64,000 nt of DNA from Dactylosporangium aurantiacum (GTDB lineage: Bacteria > Actinomycetota > Actinomycetes > Mycobacteriales > Micromonosporaceae): NCBI RefSeq assembly GCF_000716715.1, contig NZ_JNYJ01000009.1:243151-307150 (forward strand). The letters run 5' to 3'. The notes below the pieces were generated by a model. That model was not told where the DNA came from. It worked only from the letters and a program-made list of their open reading frames with translations, and did no database searches. Of this stretch, positions 44,262 through 52,743 are shown piece after piece. Each line of letters starts with the position of its first letter. The stretch's first letter is position 1. Both the position numbers and the translations under genes were made by a program.

Positions 44262-44292
44262 TTGAGGTTCCACCCGGTGGAAGGTGCAGGCT
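44262..44292 (+). promoter_or_regulatory. MerR-type promoter with 19 bp spacer and operator
   Basis: TTGAGG (44262-44267) and CAGGCT (44287-44292) are separated by exactly 19 nt. The spacer holds a perfect palindrome, TTCCACC-C-GGTGGAA (44268-44282). This is the standard MerR-controlled architecture, in which the protein twists the over-long spacer. The GTG start lies 6 nt after the -10. Confidence 0.75.
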
Positions 44293-44298
44293 TGGTCG

Positions 44299-45213
44299 GT
44301 GGATCGCGGATCAGATCTCTACACCATCGGGCAGCTCGCGCGGCGCGTCGGCGTGCCGACCCGGACCGTCCGGTTCTGGTCGGACCAGGGCGTGCTGCCA
44401 CCGGTGGACCGGTCCGGCGGCGGGTACCGGCGCTACGACGCGGTGGCCGTCGCCCGCCTGGAGCTCATCCGGACCTTGCGTGACCTGGGCCTCGGTCTCG
44501 ACGCCATCGCGGCGCTGCTGGCCAGTCAGGTCACATTGGCCGGCCTGGCCGCGGCGCACGCGGCGGCGCTCGATGCGCAGATCCGCACGCTGCGGCTGCG
44601 CCGCGCGGTCCTGCGCGCCGTGGCCCGCCGGCAGAGCACGACGGAGGAGATGACCGTGCTGCACAAGCTCGCGAGGCTGTCCGCACAGGAGCGCCAGCAC
44701 GTCATCGACGACTTCGTCGCCACGGCGTTCGACGGTCCGTCCGACCCGGACAGCGCCGTCGTGGCCGGCTGGATGCGCGAACTGCCGGCCGAGCTCCCCG
44801 ACGACCCGACCGACGAACAGATCGACGCCTGGCTGGAACTGGCCGAGCTGGTCGCAGACGAAGGCTTCCAGGGCACGATGCGTGCCATGGCGCCCAGCAC
44901 AGCCGGCGACCCACGCTGGGAGTTCGGGCTGAACCTGCGGCCCCTCGTCCTCGCCCACGCCGGGAGCGCCGTCGACGATCGGGTCGCCCCTGACTCCGCC
45001 GCGGGGCGCGACACACTCGACCGGATCGTGCCGGTCGACCTTCCGGCCCGGGAGACGGCCGCGTACGTCACCTGGCTGGAGATGGTCGCCGACGCCCGCA
45101 TCGAGCGGTACTGGCACCTTCTCGCCACGCTCAACGGTGCCGAAGCGGGGCCGCCGGCCGTGCCCGCCTTCGCGTGGCTGCTCGCGGCGATGCGCGCACA
45201 CCGATGCCCGTGA
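44299..45213 (+). CDS. MerR-family regulator with long effector domain
   Basis: 304 residues. The N-terminal MerR DNA-binding domain is YTIGQLARRVGVPTRTVRFW, then GYRRYDAVAVARLELIRTL. A dimerising coil follows (about 75-120). The last 180 residues (ELPDDPTDEQIDAWLELAELVADEG, AYVTWLEMVADARIERYW) form a helical domain found in actinobacterial MerR proteins of unknown ligand. GTG at 44299 matches a leaderless transcript from the promoter at 44262-44292, so it is probably autoregulated. No obvious target other than itself is adjacent. Confidence 0.85.
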   Translation: MDRGSDLYTIGQLARRVGVPTRTVRFWSDQGVLPPVDRSGGGYRRYDAVAVARLELIRTLRDLGLGLDAIAALLASQVTLAGLAAAHAAALDAQIRTLRLRRAVLRAVARRQSTTEEMTVLHKLARLSAQERQHVIDDFVATAFDGPSDPDSAVVAGWMRELPAELPDDPTDEQIDAWLELAELVADEGFQGTMRAMAPSTAGDPRWEFGLNLRPLVLAHAGSAVDDRVAPDSAAGRDTLDRIVPVDLPARETAAYVTWLEMVADARIERYWHLLATLNGAEAGPPAVPAFAWLLAAMRAHRCP

Positions 45214-45321
45214 GGTCCGGACCGCGTCGCACCGGGAGGCGTCGTGCCTGACACTGTTGGCGGGCGCCGGACCACGACCGGGACGCCGGCGAGCGCGGCG
45301 CCCGGCCTACCGGGCCCGGCC

Positions 45322-46613
45322 TCAGCGCCACGCCTGCCCGGACCAGGCGTCGCTGGACCAGGTGCGGCCCAGCCAGGTGCCCGCCGACCAGGTACGGCCC
45401 GACCATGTGCGGCCGGACCACGCCGGGTCGCTCCACGTCGCGCCGCTCACCCACGGGGTCGACGTCCACGTCGCCGCGGCCCACGTCCGGGACGTCCACG
45501 AGGTGCCGGTCCAGCCGTCGCCGGCCACCCGGAAGCCCATCCACGTGCCGCCCGACCATGATGCCTGCGCCGCGGCCTTCGGGGCCCACGACGCCGTGGC
45601 GAGAGCGCCCCACACGGTCCGCTCGCCGGACAGGGCGGCGTTGTCCAGCATCACGTGGCTGGTGCCGCGGGACAGCTCGAACGTGCCGAGCCCCGACGAC
45701 GTGGCCCAGGTCGGCTTCGCCGCCGCCGTGGCGGTGCGGGCGAGCGCGCCGTTGACGTTGAGCTCGAGCAGCCCGAGCGTGCCCGCCTTGCCCGACGGCA
45801 GGAACGTGCCGCCCTTGGTCAGCCACTCCTTCACCTGGTCGGGCGTCGCGGCCGGCTTCGCCTGCAGCAGCAGGGCCGCGGCGGCGCTGACCACAGCGGT
45901 CGCCTGGGAGGTGCCGGTGCCCTTGAACAGGGTCGTGCCGACCCGCGCCGCCGGGTACATGTTGTCGACGTTGGACCCCGGGTCGCGCAGCGACGCGATC
46001 GACGTGCCCGGTGCGAGCAGGTCGACCTGGTTGCCGGAGGTGGCCAGGTTGGTGAACGTGGCGAGGGTGTCGTCGGCCGTCGCCGTCGTGCCGTTGGTGG
46101 CGGTCGCGCCGACGGCGAGGACCCACTCGTCCATCGCCGGGTTGGTGAGCTTGGCGGTGGCGTTGCCGTTGTTGCCGGCGGCGGCGACCACCACGATCCC
46201 CGCCTGCCACGCCTTCTCCACCGCGAACTGCAACGGGTCGGTCCAGTTCGGTGGCGTACCGCCGGATCCGTAGGACAGGTTGACCACGCGGATCGGGTTG
46301 GCCGGGTCGTCGTTGCGGTGCTTCACCACCCAGTCGACCGCCGCGATCATCTGCGACACGTCGACCGCGCCGCTGGCCGTGCCGATCTTCACCGAGGTGA
46401 GCTTGGCGTCCGGGGCGATGCCCCTGGTGCCGGAGGCGGTGTCGTTGCCGACGATGATGCCGGCCATGTGCGTGCCGTGCCCGTACGTGTCGAGGTAGCG
46501 CAGATTCGCCGCCTGCGACTCGAACGACAGGTCGCGCCCGCGGTCACGGCGAGCACGGTCCGTCTGAGGGTCACCAAGGGGCGCTCCAATCGCGTCGGCA
46601 GTGCCACCACCAT
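45322..46613 (-). pseudogene. Secreted S8 (subtilisin-like) peptidase, deleted N-terminal part, Trp-rich tail
   Basis: The main frame (46543-45322) starts at about RGRDLSFESQAANL and has the catalytic His in YGHGTHMAGI, the oxyanion Asn in AAAGNNGNAT and the catalytic Ser in GTGTSQATAVVS. The catalytic Asp region is missing. Upstream, in another frame, lies a signal peptide ([20 protein letters not shown], then LAVTAGA) that joins the main frame near 46535-46545. A deletion has thus removed the propeptide and Asp region and broken the frame. The last 80 residues hold 15 Trp in a W-x3-5-W rhythm (SGRTWSGRTWSAGTW), a tail type known from actinomycete S8 peptidases. Confidence 0.68.
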
Positions 46614-46769
46614 CGCGGCGCGCGGGTCCCGCTGTCACCGGCCCCGGACGGGTTCGGGTCGGTCGCCCGACACGGTCCACCGCAGTGGCGTCCGCCGCAC
46701 GTACCGGATACCGGCGAAACCCTTCAGTGGACCGCCGCGGTGCCGAAGATGCCCGCTACCGTCTGCGGG

Positions 46770-48062
46770 GTGGACGAGGTTGTGACGCTGGCGAGCGAGC
46801 TGATCCGGATCGACACCACCAACACCGGCGAGCCGTCCGGCACCCGTGGCGAGCGGGCCGCCGCCGAGTACGTCGCGACCCGGCTGGAGGAGGCCGGCTA
46901 CGAGACCACGTACGTCGAGTCGGGCGCGCCCGGCCGCGGCAACGTCATCGCCCGCCTCCCCGGCGCCGACCCGTCACGCGGCGCGCTCATGGTGCACAGC
47001 CACCTCGACGTCGTGCCCGCCGAGGCGTCGGAGTGGTCGGTGCACCCGTTCTCCGGCGAGGTCTCCGGCGGCTACGTGTGGGGCCGCGGCGCCGTCGACA
47101 TGAAACACCTGGCCGCGATGAGCCTCGCCGTCGCCCGCCGGTTCCGCCGCGACGGGGTGGTCCCGCCGAGGGACCTGGTGTTCGCGTACCTCGCCGACGA
47201 GGAGGCCGGTGGGGTGCACGGCGCCGGCTGGCTGGTCGAGCACCGCCCCGAGCTGTTCGACGGGGTCACCGAGGCGATCAGCGAGGTCGGCGGCTTCTCC
47301 CTCACCGTCGGCGACGGGGTCCGCGCGTACCTCGTCGAAACCGCCGAGAAGGGCGTCGGCTGGCTGCGGCTGCACACCCGCGGCACGGCCGGACACGGCT
47401 CGCTGCTGCACACCGACAACGCGGTGGCCAAGCTCGCCGCCGCGGTCGCCCGCCTCGACGCGCACGAGTTCCCGCTCGTGCTGACCCCGCCGGTGCGCGA
47501 CTTCCTCGCCGGGGTCAGCGACCTGACCGGCGTCGCCTTCGACGAGGCCGACCCGGCCGCGGTCCTGGGCCGCCTCGGCGCCGTGGCCCGCATGATCGGC
47601 GCGACCCTGCGCGACACCGCGAACGTCACCATGTTCTCCGCCGGGTACAAGGACAACGTGGTCCCCTCGACCGCCTCCGCCATCTTCGACTGCCGGCTGC
47701 TGCCCGGGCGGGAGGAGGGGTTCCTGCGCGAGGTCGACGCCGTCGTCGGCCCGTCCGTGCGGCGCGAGTGGAAGAGCATGCCGCCGGTCAGCACGAGCTT
47801 CGACGGCGTCCTGGTCGACGCTATGACCGCCGCCATCACGGCCGAGGACCCGGACGCGCGGCTGCTGCCGTACATGCTGTCGGCCGGCACCGACGCGAAG
47901 GCCTTCCAGCGCCTCGGCATCCGCCACCTCGGCTTCGCCCCGCTGCGCCTGCCCCCGGACCTCGACTACACCGCCCTGTTCCACGGCGTCGACGAGCGTG
48001 TCCCGGTCGACGGTCTGCTGTTCGGCGCCCGCGTCCTGGACCGTTTCCTGCGCGTGTGCTGA
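46770..48062 (+). CDS. M20-family zinc peptidase (dipeptidase/ArgE/DapE type)
   Basis: 430 residues. The metal and base motifs are [10 protein letters not shown] (His and Asp), GRGAVDMKH (bridging Asp) and DEEAGG (catalytic Glu and metal Glu). The dimerisation domain lies at about 190-310 and the final metal His in LFHGVDERV. It cleaves a C-terminal amino acid or an N-acyl group; which one cannot be read. GTG at 46770 lies 7 nt after TACCGT, so it is probably leaderless. Confidence 0.9.
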   Translation: MDEVVTLASELIRIDTTNTGEPSGTRGERAAAEYVATRLEEAGYETTYVESGAPGRGNVIARLPGADPSRGALMVHSHLDVVPAEASEWSVHPFSGEVSGGYVWGRGAVDMKHLAAMSLAVARRFRRDGVVPPRDLVFAYLADEEAGGVHGAGWLVEHRPELFDGVTEAISEVGGFSLTVGDGVRAYLVETAEKGVGWLRLHTRGTAGHGSLLHTDNAVAKLAAAVARLDAHEFPLVLTPPVRDFLAGVSDLTGVAFDEADPAAVLGRLGAVARMIGATLRDTANVTMFSAGYKDNVVPSTASAIFDCRLLPGREEGFLREVDAVVGPSVRREWKSMPPVSTSFDGVLVDAMTAAITAEDPDARLLPYMLSAGTDAKAFQRLGIRHLGFAPLRLPPDLDYTALFHGVDERVPVDGLLFGARVLDRFLRVC

Positions 48063-48088
48063 GCCGGTTCGTGGGTAGGGTGGCTGGC

Positions 48089-48391
48089 ATGTCCGTGCTG
48101 GTCGCATTCAGTGTCACCCCGCTCGGTGCGGGCCCGGAGGTCGGCGCGCTGGTCGCCGAGGCGGTGCGGGTCGTGCGGGCCTCGGGCCTGCCCAACCGCA
48201 CCGACGCCATGTTCACCACCGTCGAGGGCGACACCTGGGACGAGGTGATGGCCGTCGTGCGCACCGCGGTCGAGGCCGTGCACGCCAAGTCCCCCCGCAC
48301 CTCCACCGTCATCAAGGTCGACTGGCGCGACGGCGTCACGGGCGCCCTGGACGCGAAGGTCACCAGCGTCGAGCGGCACCTCGCCGACTGA
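48089..48391 (+). CDS. MTH1187/YkoF-type thiamine-binding protein
   Basis: 100 residues. The MTH1187 fold is shown by [46 protein letters not shown] and [15 protein letters not shown]. Members bind thiamine or its pyrimidine in some species. ATG at 48089 lies 7 nt after TAGGGT. It follows the M20 gene by 26 nt but has its own leaderless promoter. Confidence 0.85.
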   Translation: MSVLVAFSVTPLGAGPEVGALVAEAVRVVRASGLPNRTDAMFTTVEGDTWDEVMAVVRTAVEAVHAKSPRTSTVIKVDWRDGVTGALDAKVTSVERHLAD

Positions 48392-48413
48392 CGGACCTCG
48401 CCGGCGCGTCGCG

Positions 48414-49013
48414 CTACGGGACGGTGTTGTACCGCGGGACGCGCTCCTGGCCGGACAGCGCCGCGATCGCGTCCATGACCTCGTCGGTGGCGGCGCGCCG
48501 GGCACGGGCGTCGCCGGGCAGGCCCGTGCAGCGCAGCGGGGCGCCGAACCGCACGGTGATCCTGGCCCGCCGGGGCAGCGCGCCGGTGCCGGTGAGGGCG
48601 ACCGGGACGACCGGCACGCCCGCGGTCAGCGCCAGCCACGCGACGCCGGTGCGGCCACGGTACAGGCGGCCGTCGCGCGACCTGGTGCCCTCCGGGTAGA
48701 TGCCGAACGCGCCACCGGCGGCGAGCACGTCGAGGGCGGTGTCAAGGGCGGCCCGGGCCGCGGGGGCGTCGCCGCGGCGCACGGGGACCGCGCCGGTCGT
48801 GCGGAACCACCAGCGGCGCAGCCGGCCGCGGTCGAAGTACTCCGCCTTGGCCAGGAACACCACCCGGCGCGGGACGACGAGCGGGATGACGACGCTGTCG
48901 TAGAACGACAGGTGGTTGCCGGCGATGACGACCGCCCCGTGCCTGGGCACGTGGTGCAGGCCTTCGACGGTGGGGCGGTACCAGAGCGAGAACAGCAGTC
49001 GCAGGAGACGCAT
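48414..49013 (-). CDS. plsC: 1-acyl-sn-glycerol-3-phosphate acyltransferase (PlsC family)
   Basis: 199 residues. The catalytic HX4D motif is NHLSFYD (about residue 34) and the glycerol-phosphate motif is YPEGTRSRDG (about 127). The enzyme adds the second acyl chain to lysophosphatidate at the membrane. ATG at 49013 lies 6 nt after TATATT, which is one arm of the palindrome at 49020-49051, so it should be repressed by the divergent TetR-type protein. In that setting it may serve a specialised lipid rather than general phospholipid synthesis. Confidence 0.88.
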   Translation of the reverse strand: MRLLRLLFSLWYRPTVEGLHHVPRHGAVVIAGNHLSFYDSVVIPLVVPRRVVFLAKAEYFDRGRLRRWWFRTTGAVPVRRGDAPAARAALDTALDVLAAGGAFGIYPEGTRSRDGRLYRGRTGVAWLALTAGVPVVPVALTGTGALPRRARITVRFGAPLRCTGLPGDARARRAATDEVMDAIAALSGQERVPRYNTVP

Positions 49014-49019
49014 CGGGCG

Positions 49020-49051
49020 AATATAGCGTCCGAACGGTCGGACGCTATATT
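49020..49051. promoter_or_regulatory. Symmetric plsC/tetR promoter-operator
   Basis: Perfect 14 bp arms (49020-49033 and 49038-49051) flank a 4 nt centre. Each arm ends in TATATT, and each TATATT lies 6 nt from the start codon of the gene on its side: plsC at 49013 and tetR at 49058. One TetR dimer pair on this site would cover both -10 elements. Confidence 0.8.
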
Positions 49052-49057
49052 GGTGTG

Positions 49058-49681
49058 ATGAGTCCCCGGCGCACCGTCGCGGAGGCCCGCCAGACCCGGG
49101 CCGGCATCGTCAGGCACGGCGTCGCCGTCGCCTCCGTGGAGGGCCTGGAGGGCCTCACCATCGGCCGGCTCGCCGCCGACCTCGGCATGAGCAAGTCCGG
49201 CGTGCTGGGCCACTTCGGCGACAAGGAGACCCTGCAGCTCGCCGTGGTCGAGCTGGCCACCGACGCGTTCTGGCGCGCGGTCTGGGAGCCGGTCGCCGAC
49301 ACCCCCGCCGGGCTGCCCAGGTTGCGCGCCGTCGCCGGTTCCTGGCTGCGGTACGTCGCATCCGACGCCCTCCCCGGCGGCTGCTTCTTCATGGCGGTGG
49401 GCCCCGAGTTCGACGACCGCCCCGGCCCGGTCCGGTCCGCGATCGCCGGCGCCGCCGACCGCTGGCACCGCGAGCTGCTGCACCAGGCCCGGCTCGCCGG
49501 TCACTGGCCGGGGGAGGAGGCGGAGCAGGTCGTGTTCGAGCTGACCGGGGTGCTGCTCGCCCTGCACGCCGCCCACCGCCTGCGCCGCGACCCGTCCGCC
49601 GCGACCCGCGCCGCCCGCGCCGTCGACCGCCTCCTCGTCGTGCCTGACCGCCGCACCGCCCCGGGCGGCCCGGTTGGCTGA
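49058..49681 (+). CDS. TetR/AcrR-family repressor
   Basis: 207 residues. The N-terminal helix-turn-helix is GLEGLTIGRLAADLGMSKSGVLGHFGDK. The ligand domain is of the TetR_C type with conserved DALPGGCFFMAVGPEFDDRPG, as in regulators of fatty-acid or lipid genes. ATG at 49058 is leaderless from the symmetric promoter at 49020-49051, so it should repress itself and plsC. Confidence 0.9.
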   Translation: MSPRRTVAEARQTRAGIVRHGVAVASVEGLEGLTIGRLAADLGMSKSGVLGHFGDKETLQLAVVELATDAFWRAVWEPVADTPAGLPRLRAVAGSWLRYVASDALPGGCFFMAVGPEFDDRPGPVRSAIAGAADRWHRELLHQARLAGHWPGEEAEQVVFELTGVLLALHAAHRLRRDPSAATRAARAVDRLLVVPDRRTAPGGPVG

Positions 49682-49704
49682 CGAGCAGGACGTCTTCTTC
49701 CGCG

Positions 49705-49945
49705 TCAGCGCGGCGCCGGCCAGCGCCGCGCTCCTGGCGTGACGACCGCCGGGCAGGTCAGCGGCCTGTGCGCCGTCAACGCGAACTCGATGGCCTCCGT
49801 CGGCGTGTCGCCCGGGTGCCAGACCCAGTCAAGCCCGGTCGCCGCCACGGATCCCCGTTGACGAAGTTCGGCCCCGCGGGGAACCATCCGGCCGACAGCA
49901 GACCCGCCAGTGCCGGCGCACCGAATCCCCGCTCCGTCAGCGCGG
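49705..49945 (-). pseudogene. Frameshifted remnant of an uncharacterised gene
   Basis: One frame reads ALTERGFGAPALAGLLSAGW, then FPAGPNFVNGDPW. After a shift near 49855-49865 another frame continues ATGLDWVWHPGDTPTEAIEF and ALTAHRPLTCPAVV to a stop at 49705. Together they look like one coherent protein end; neither frame has a start. I cannot name the family. The 270-base gap between tetR and the next gene contains only this. Confidence 0.4.
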
Positions 49946-49952
49946 ACGAGCG

Positions 49953-50651
49953 CTAGTGACCGATGCAGGTGTAGGTGTAGATCGCGGTGTCGGTGGCGCT
50001 GCTGGGGTAGATCACCTTGAGCGTGATGCGGTGCTCGCCGGCGGTGTGCGGGATGCTGATCGGCCAGCTGTCGGTGTAGGTCTTCGACTGCGCGATGCCG
50101 CTGTGGTCCGCGCCGCCGTTGACGCTGAACGACACCCGCACCCCGGGCTGCGACACGGTGACCGTGACGTGCACGGAGACGAGGTCGTTGCCCGGGTCGC
50201 AGGTACCCTGCCTGCTGTCCGGGCTCACCGTGACCCGCGCCGACGTGACCTGCGCTCCGGCGGGCGGCGGCGCGGCCGTCGTGTTCCGCGGGGTCGGCGT
50301 GCGGGTGGGGCCGGCCTTGGTGGGGGTCGCCGGACCGGGCTGCGGGGACGCCGATCCGGCCGGTGGCTCGCTGGCGGGCGCACTCGCCATGTCGCTGCCC
50401 GGGTCCACCGACGGGCTCAGCACGATCTGATCGGCCGCCGCCGACGTCGCTCGGGGCCGCGTCGTGTTTCCGGTCGGGAGCAGGGCGGCCACGCCCAGCG
50501 CGGCGCCCAGCACGAGGACCAGCCCACCACCGACGACGAACAACACCTGACGGGCCGGCGGCGGTCCGCCGGCGCCGGTGCCCACGTCGCCGTCCAGGCC
50601 ACCGACCGTCGCCGGCGGCTCGGGGGTTGCCGGTACCTCGGACTCGATCAC
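49953..50651 (-). CDS. Single-pass membrane protein with extracytoplasmic domain
   Basis: 232 residues. A short cytoplasmic start is followed by one membrane span (VLFVVGGGLVLVLGAALGVAAL, about 37-58), a Ser/Thr/Pro-rich stalk, and an Ig-like beta domain (VTSARVTVSPDSRQGTCDPG through HTAGEHRITLKVIYPSS). Two Cys (GTCDPG and YTCIGH) may form a disulfide. GTG at 50651 is the chosen start; TTG at 50657 is possible. The function is unknown; the plan suits a cell-surface adaptor or sensor. Confidence 0.6.
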   Translation of the reverse strand: MIESEVPATPEPPATVGGLDGDVGTGAGGPPPARQVLFVVGGGLVLVLGAALGVAALLPTGNTTRPRATSAAADQIVLSPSVDPGSDMASAPASEPPAGSASPQPGPATPTKAGPTRTPTPRNTTAAPPPAGAQVTSARVTVSPDSRQGTCDPGNDLVSVHVTVTVSQPGVRVSFSVNGGADHSGIAQSKTYTDSWPISIPHTAGEHRITLKVIYPSSATDTAIYTYTCIGH

Positions 50652-50716
50652 GGGCAACAGTGCACCATGGCACCAATCCGCAGAACCCTCGGGAAAACGG
50701 CCAGAATCGGCGCCGG

Positions 50717-51448
50717 TCAGCGCAGGACGAGCAGGTCCATGGTGTCCACGACCGGGCCGGGCACGGTGTCGGCGGCCGTGCGCAGCCGCCGGACCCCCGC
50801 GGCGTACGCCTCGTCGCCGATCAGCTTCAGCGGGGTGTGCGCGTCGCGGCGCAGGGCGGCGGCCGCCTCGCGGACCGAGCCGGCGGTGGTCTGGGCGACC
50901 GGCTCAAGCGCGACGGTGCGGAACCCGGCGGTGGCGAACGCCGCCTCGACGTCGGCCACCGAGGGGTAGGTGTCCAGCACCGCGGCGGCCTCGGGGAAGT
51001 AGCGGACCAGGGTGAGGCCCTCGTACCGGCCGGCGAAAACCGACCGGATCAGCAGCGGACCACCCGGGCGCACGACCCGGCGCAGCTCACGCGCGGCGGC
51101 GCCCAGGTCCGGCACGTGATGGACCATCGTCGACATCCAGGCGGCGTCGGTGCACCCGGCGGTCAGGGGCAGGTGTGTGGCGTCGCCGGCCACCACCGGG
51201 CGGTGCACCGAGCGGGCGCGCATCGCCGCGGACGGCTCGACCGCAACGACCTCCAGGCCGGGGAACCAGGCGGTGAACGCCCGTGCCCAGCTGCCGGTGC
51301 CGGCGCCCAGGTCCAGCAGCCGCCGGCCGGGCAGCGGGCGCAGGTGCCGGGCCACCGCCGCGCGCCAGGCGGCGAGGCCGTCGTCGGTCAGGTGGCGGTT
51401 CGCCAGGAACGCGGCCGCGTCCCGGTCGTCGTACGCGATGCGGGCCAT
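50717..51448 (-). CDS. Class I SAM-dependent methyltransferase
   Basis: 243 residues. The SAM loop is LLDLGAGTGSWARAFTAWFPGL, then VVAVEPSAAMRARS, GDATHLPLTAGCTDAAWMST and ELRRVVRPGGPLLIRS. ATG at 51448 has GGGGG within 6 nt. The substrate is unknown. Confidence 0.86.
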   Translation of the reverse strand: MARIAYDDRDAAAFLANRHLTDDGLAAWRAAVARHLRPLPGRRLLDLGAGTGSWARAFTAWFPGLEVVAVEPSAAMRARSVHRPVVAGDATHLPLTAGCTDAAWMSTMVHHVPDLGAAARELRRVVRPGGPLLIRSVFAGRYEGLTLVRYFPEAAAVLDTYPSVADVEAAFATAGFRTVALEPVAQTTAGSVREAAAALRRDAHTPLKLIGDEAYAAGVRRLRTAADTVPGPVVDTMDLLVLR

Positions 51449-51535
51449 GCCCCCGAGCCAACCGTGGCAGTGGGGGTGCCCACAACGCCGCGTGCGTCGA
51501 TTCACAGTCCGGCGGCGGCTGTTAGCGTGCCAGGC

Positions 51536-52195
51536 ATGCCGCCGAGGTTCCTGGTCTTCGACCTGTTCCACACGCTGGTCGACGGCGCCGACAGCGAGCG
51601 CGACCGGGTCGTCGGTGAGATGGCCGTGATGGTGGGGGTCGACCCGGAGGCGTTGCGGCGGGCGTACCGCGAGACGTGGGACGAACGGCTCAAGCGCTGG
51701 AGCGTCGAGGAGACGATCCGGATCCTCGCCGGCCGGCTGGGCGCGCACCCGTCCGACGAGTCGGTGGCCCGCGCCGCCGCGCACCGCCGGGCCCTGGCGC
51801 GGCGCGTCCTGGACCGGGTGGCGCCGGCGACCCTCGAGACCCTCGACGCGTTGCGGGCCGCCGGTGCGCGGCTCGCGCTGGTGAGCAACGCGACCGCGGA
51901 GGCGGCCGAGGCGTGGCCGGCGTGCGAGCTGGCGTCCCGGTTCGACGTCGCGGTCTTCTCCAGCGTCGTCGGCGTCGGCAAGCCCGACCCGCGCATCTAC
52001 CTCGCCGCCGCCGAGGCGCTCGGCGCCGCCCCGGCCGACTGCGTGTACGTCGGCGACGGCGCGGACGGCGAGCTGGCCGGCGCGGCCGCGGTCGGCATGC
52101 GGGTGGTGCGCACCGTCGAGCACAAGGACACCGACCCCAGCTGGCCCGGCCCGGTCATCCAGGCGCTGCGCGACCTCGAGGACTGTCCCGCCTGA
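51536..52195 (+). CDS. HAD-superfamily hydrolase
   Basis: 219 residues. Motif I is FDLFHTLVDG: the nucleophile Asp is present, but the second position is Phe rather than Asp, as in haloacid-dehalogenase-like and some phosphatase subgroups. Motif II is LALVSNATAEA, motif III VGVGKPDPRIY and motif IV YVGDGADGELAGA. It is a small-molecule hydrolase of unknown substrate. ATG at 51536 lies 7 nt after TAGCGT. Confidence 0.87.
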   Translation: MPPRFLVFDLFHTLVDGADSERDRVVGEMAVMVGVDPEALRRAYRETWDERLKRWSVEETIRILAGRLGAHPSDESVARAAAHRRALARRVLDRVAPATLETLDALRAAGARLALVSNATAEAAEAWPACELASRFDVAVFSSVVGVGKPDPRIYLAAAEALGAAPADCVYVGDGADGELAGAAAVGMRVVRTVEHKDTDPSWPGPVIQALRDLEDCPA

Positions 52196-52258
52196 GTCAG
52201 GTGTACCCGACCAGCCCGTCCGACGGCGCGACCGAACGATCGCCGCTATCGTCCGGTG

Positions 52259-52549
52259 GTGCGTGTGCGGCTCGACGGGAACCAGATCCACTCCGAGGCC
52301 GACTTCCATCGGCACCTGGCGGCGCTGCTGGACTTCGGGCCCTACTACGGACACAACCTGGATGCGTTGTGGGACCGGCTGACCACCGATGTTCCACGTC
52401 CCGTCCATGTCATCTGGACCGCGGCCCGGGTGAGCCGCTCGGCAATGGGAGCGCCGGCGTTCGCTCGGATCGAACGCACCCTTCGCGCCGTGGCCGACCA
52501 GGATGTCGCGTGGGGGCGGGGCGACCGCTTCACCTTCGAACTCGCGTAG
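52259..52549 (+). CDS. Barstar-family ribonuclease inhibitor
   Basis: 96 residues. DGNQIHSEADFHRHLAALLD, then FGPYYGHNLDALWDRLT, is the barstar signature, including the helix that plugs the barnase site. GTG at 52259 lies 6 nt after TATCGT. Barstar normally neutralises a secreted barnase-type RNase, but no such gene is next to it; the neighbours are a HAD hydrolase and a TetR remnant. It could be an orphan immunity gene or inhibit another RNase. Confidence 0.85.
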   Translation: MRVRLDGNQIHSEADFHRHLAALLDFGPYYGHNLDALWDRLTTDVPRPVHVIWTAARVSRSAMGAPAFARIERTLRAVADQDVAWGRGDRFTFELA

Positions 52550-52570
52550 CGGATTCGCGAAGGCCGCGGC

Positions 52571-52740
52571 TCAGTCCGTGGGCGGTGGCAGCAGGGCGGC
52601 GGTGAGGGTGGCGGCCAGCCAGTCGGTGGAGTCGTCGACGGGCCAGCCGCAGGTCGTGGTCAGGCGTTCGAATACCTCGATCGACGTGAGCGCGAAGCTG
52701 ATGTCCGCCGCGCGGTCGGCGTCGACGCCCGTAGCATGGC
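52571..52740 (-). pseudogene. C-terminal remnant of a TetR-type regulator
   Basis: About 54 codons, including GVDADRAADISFALTSIEVF and RLTTTCGWPVDDSTDWLAAT, then a run of Leu/Pro and stop. This matches the end of a large TetR subgroup in which a Trp-rich segment near ALTSPEVY closes the protein. The frame is open to the left end of the next gene but has no DNA-binding domain, so only the tail survives. Confidence 0.45.
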
Positions 52741-52743
52741 CGG

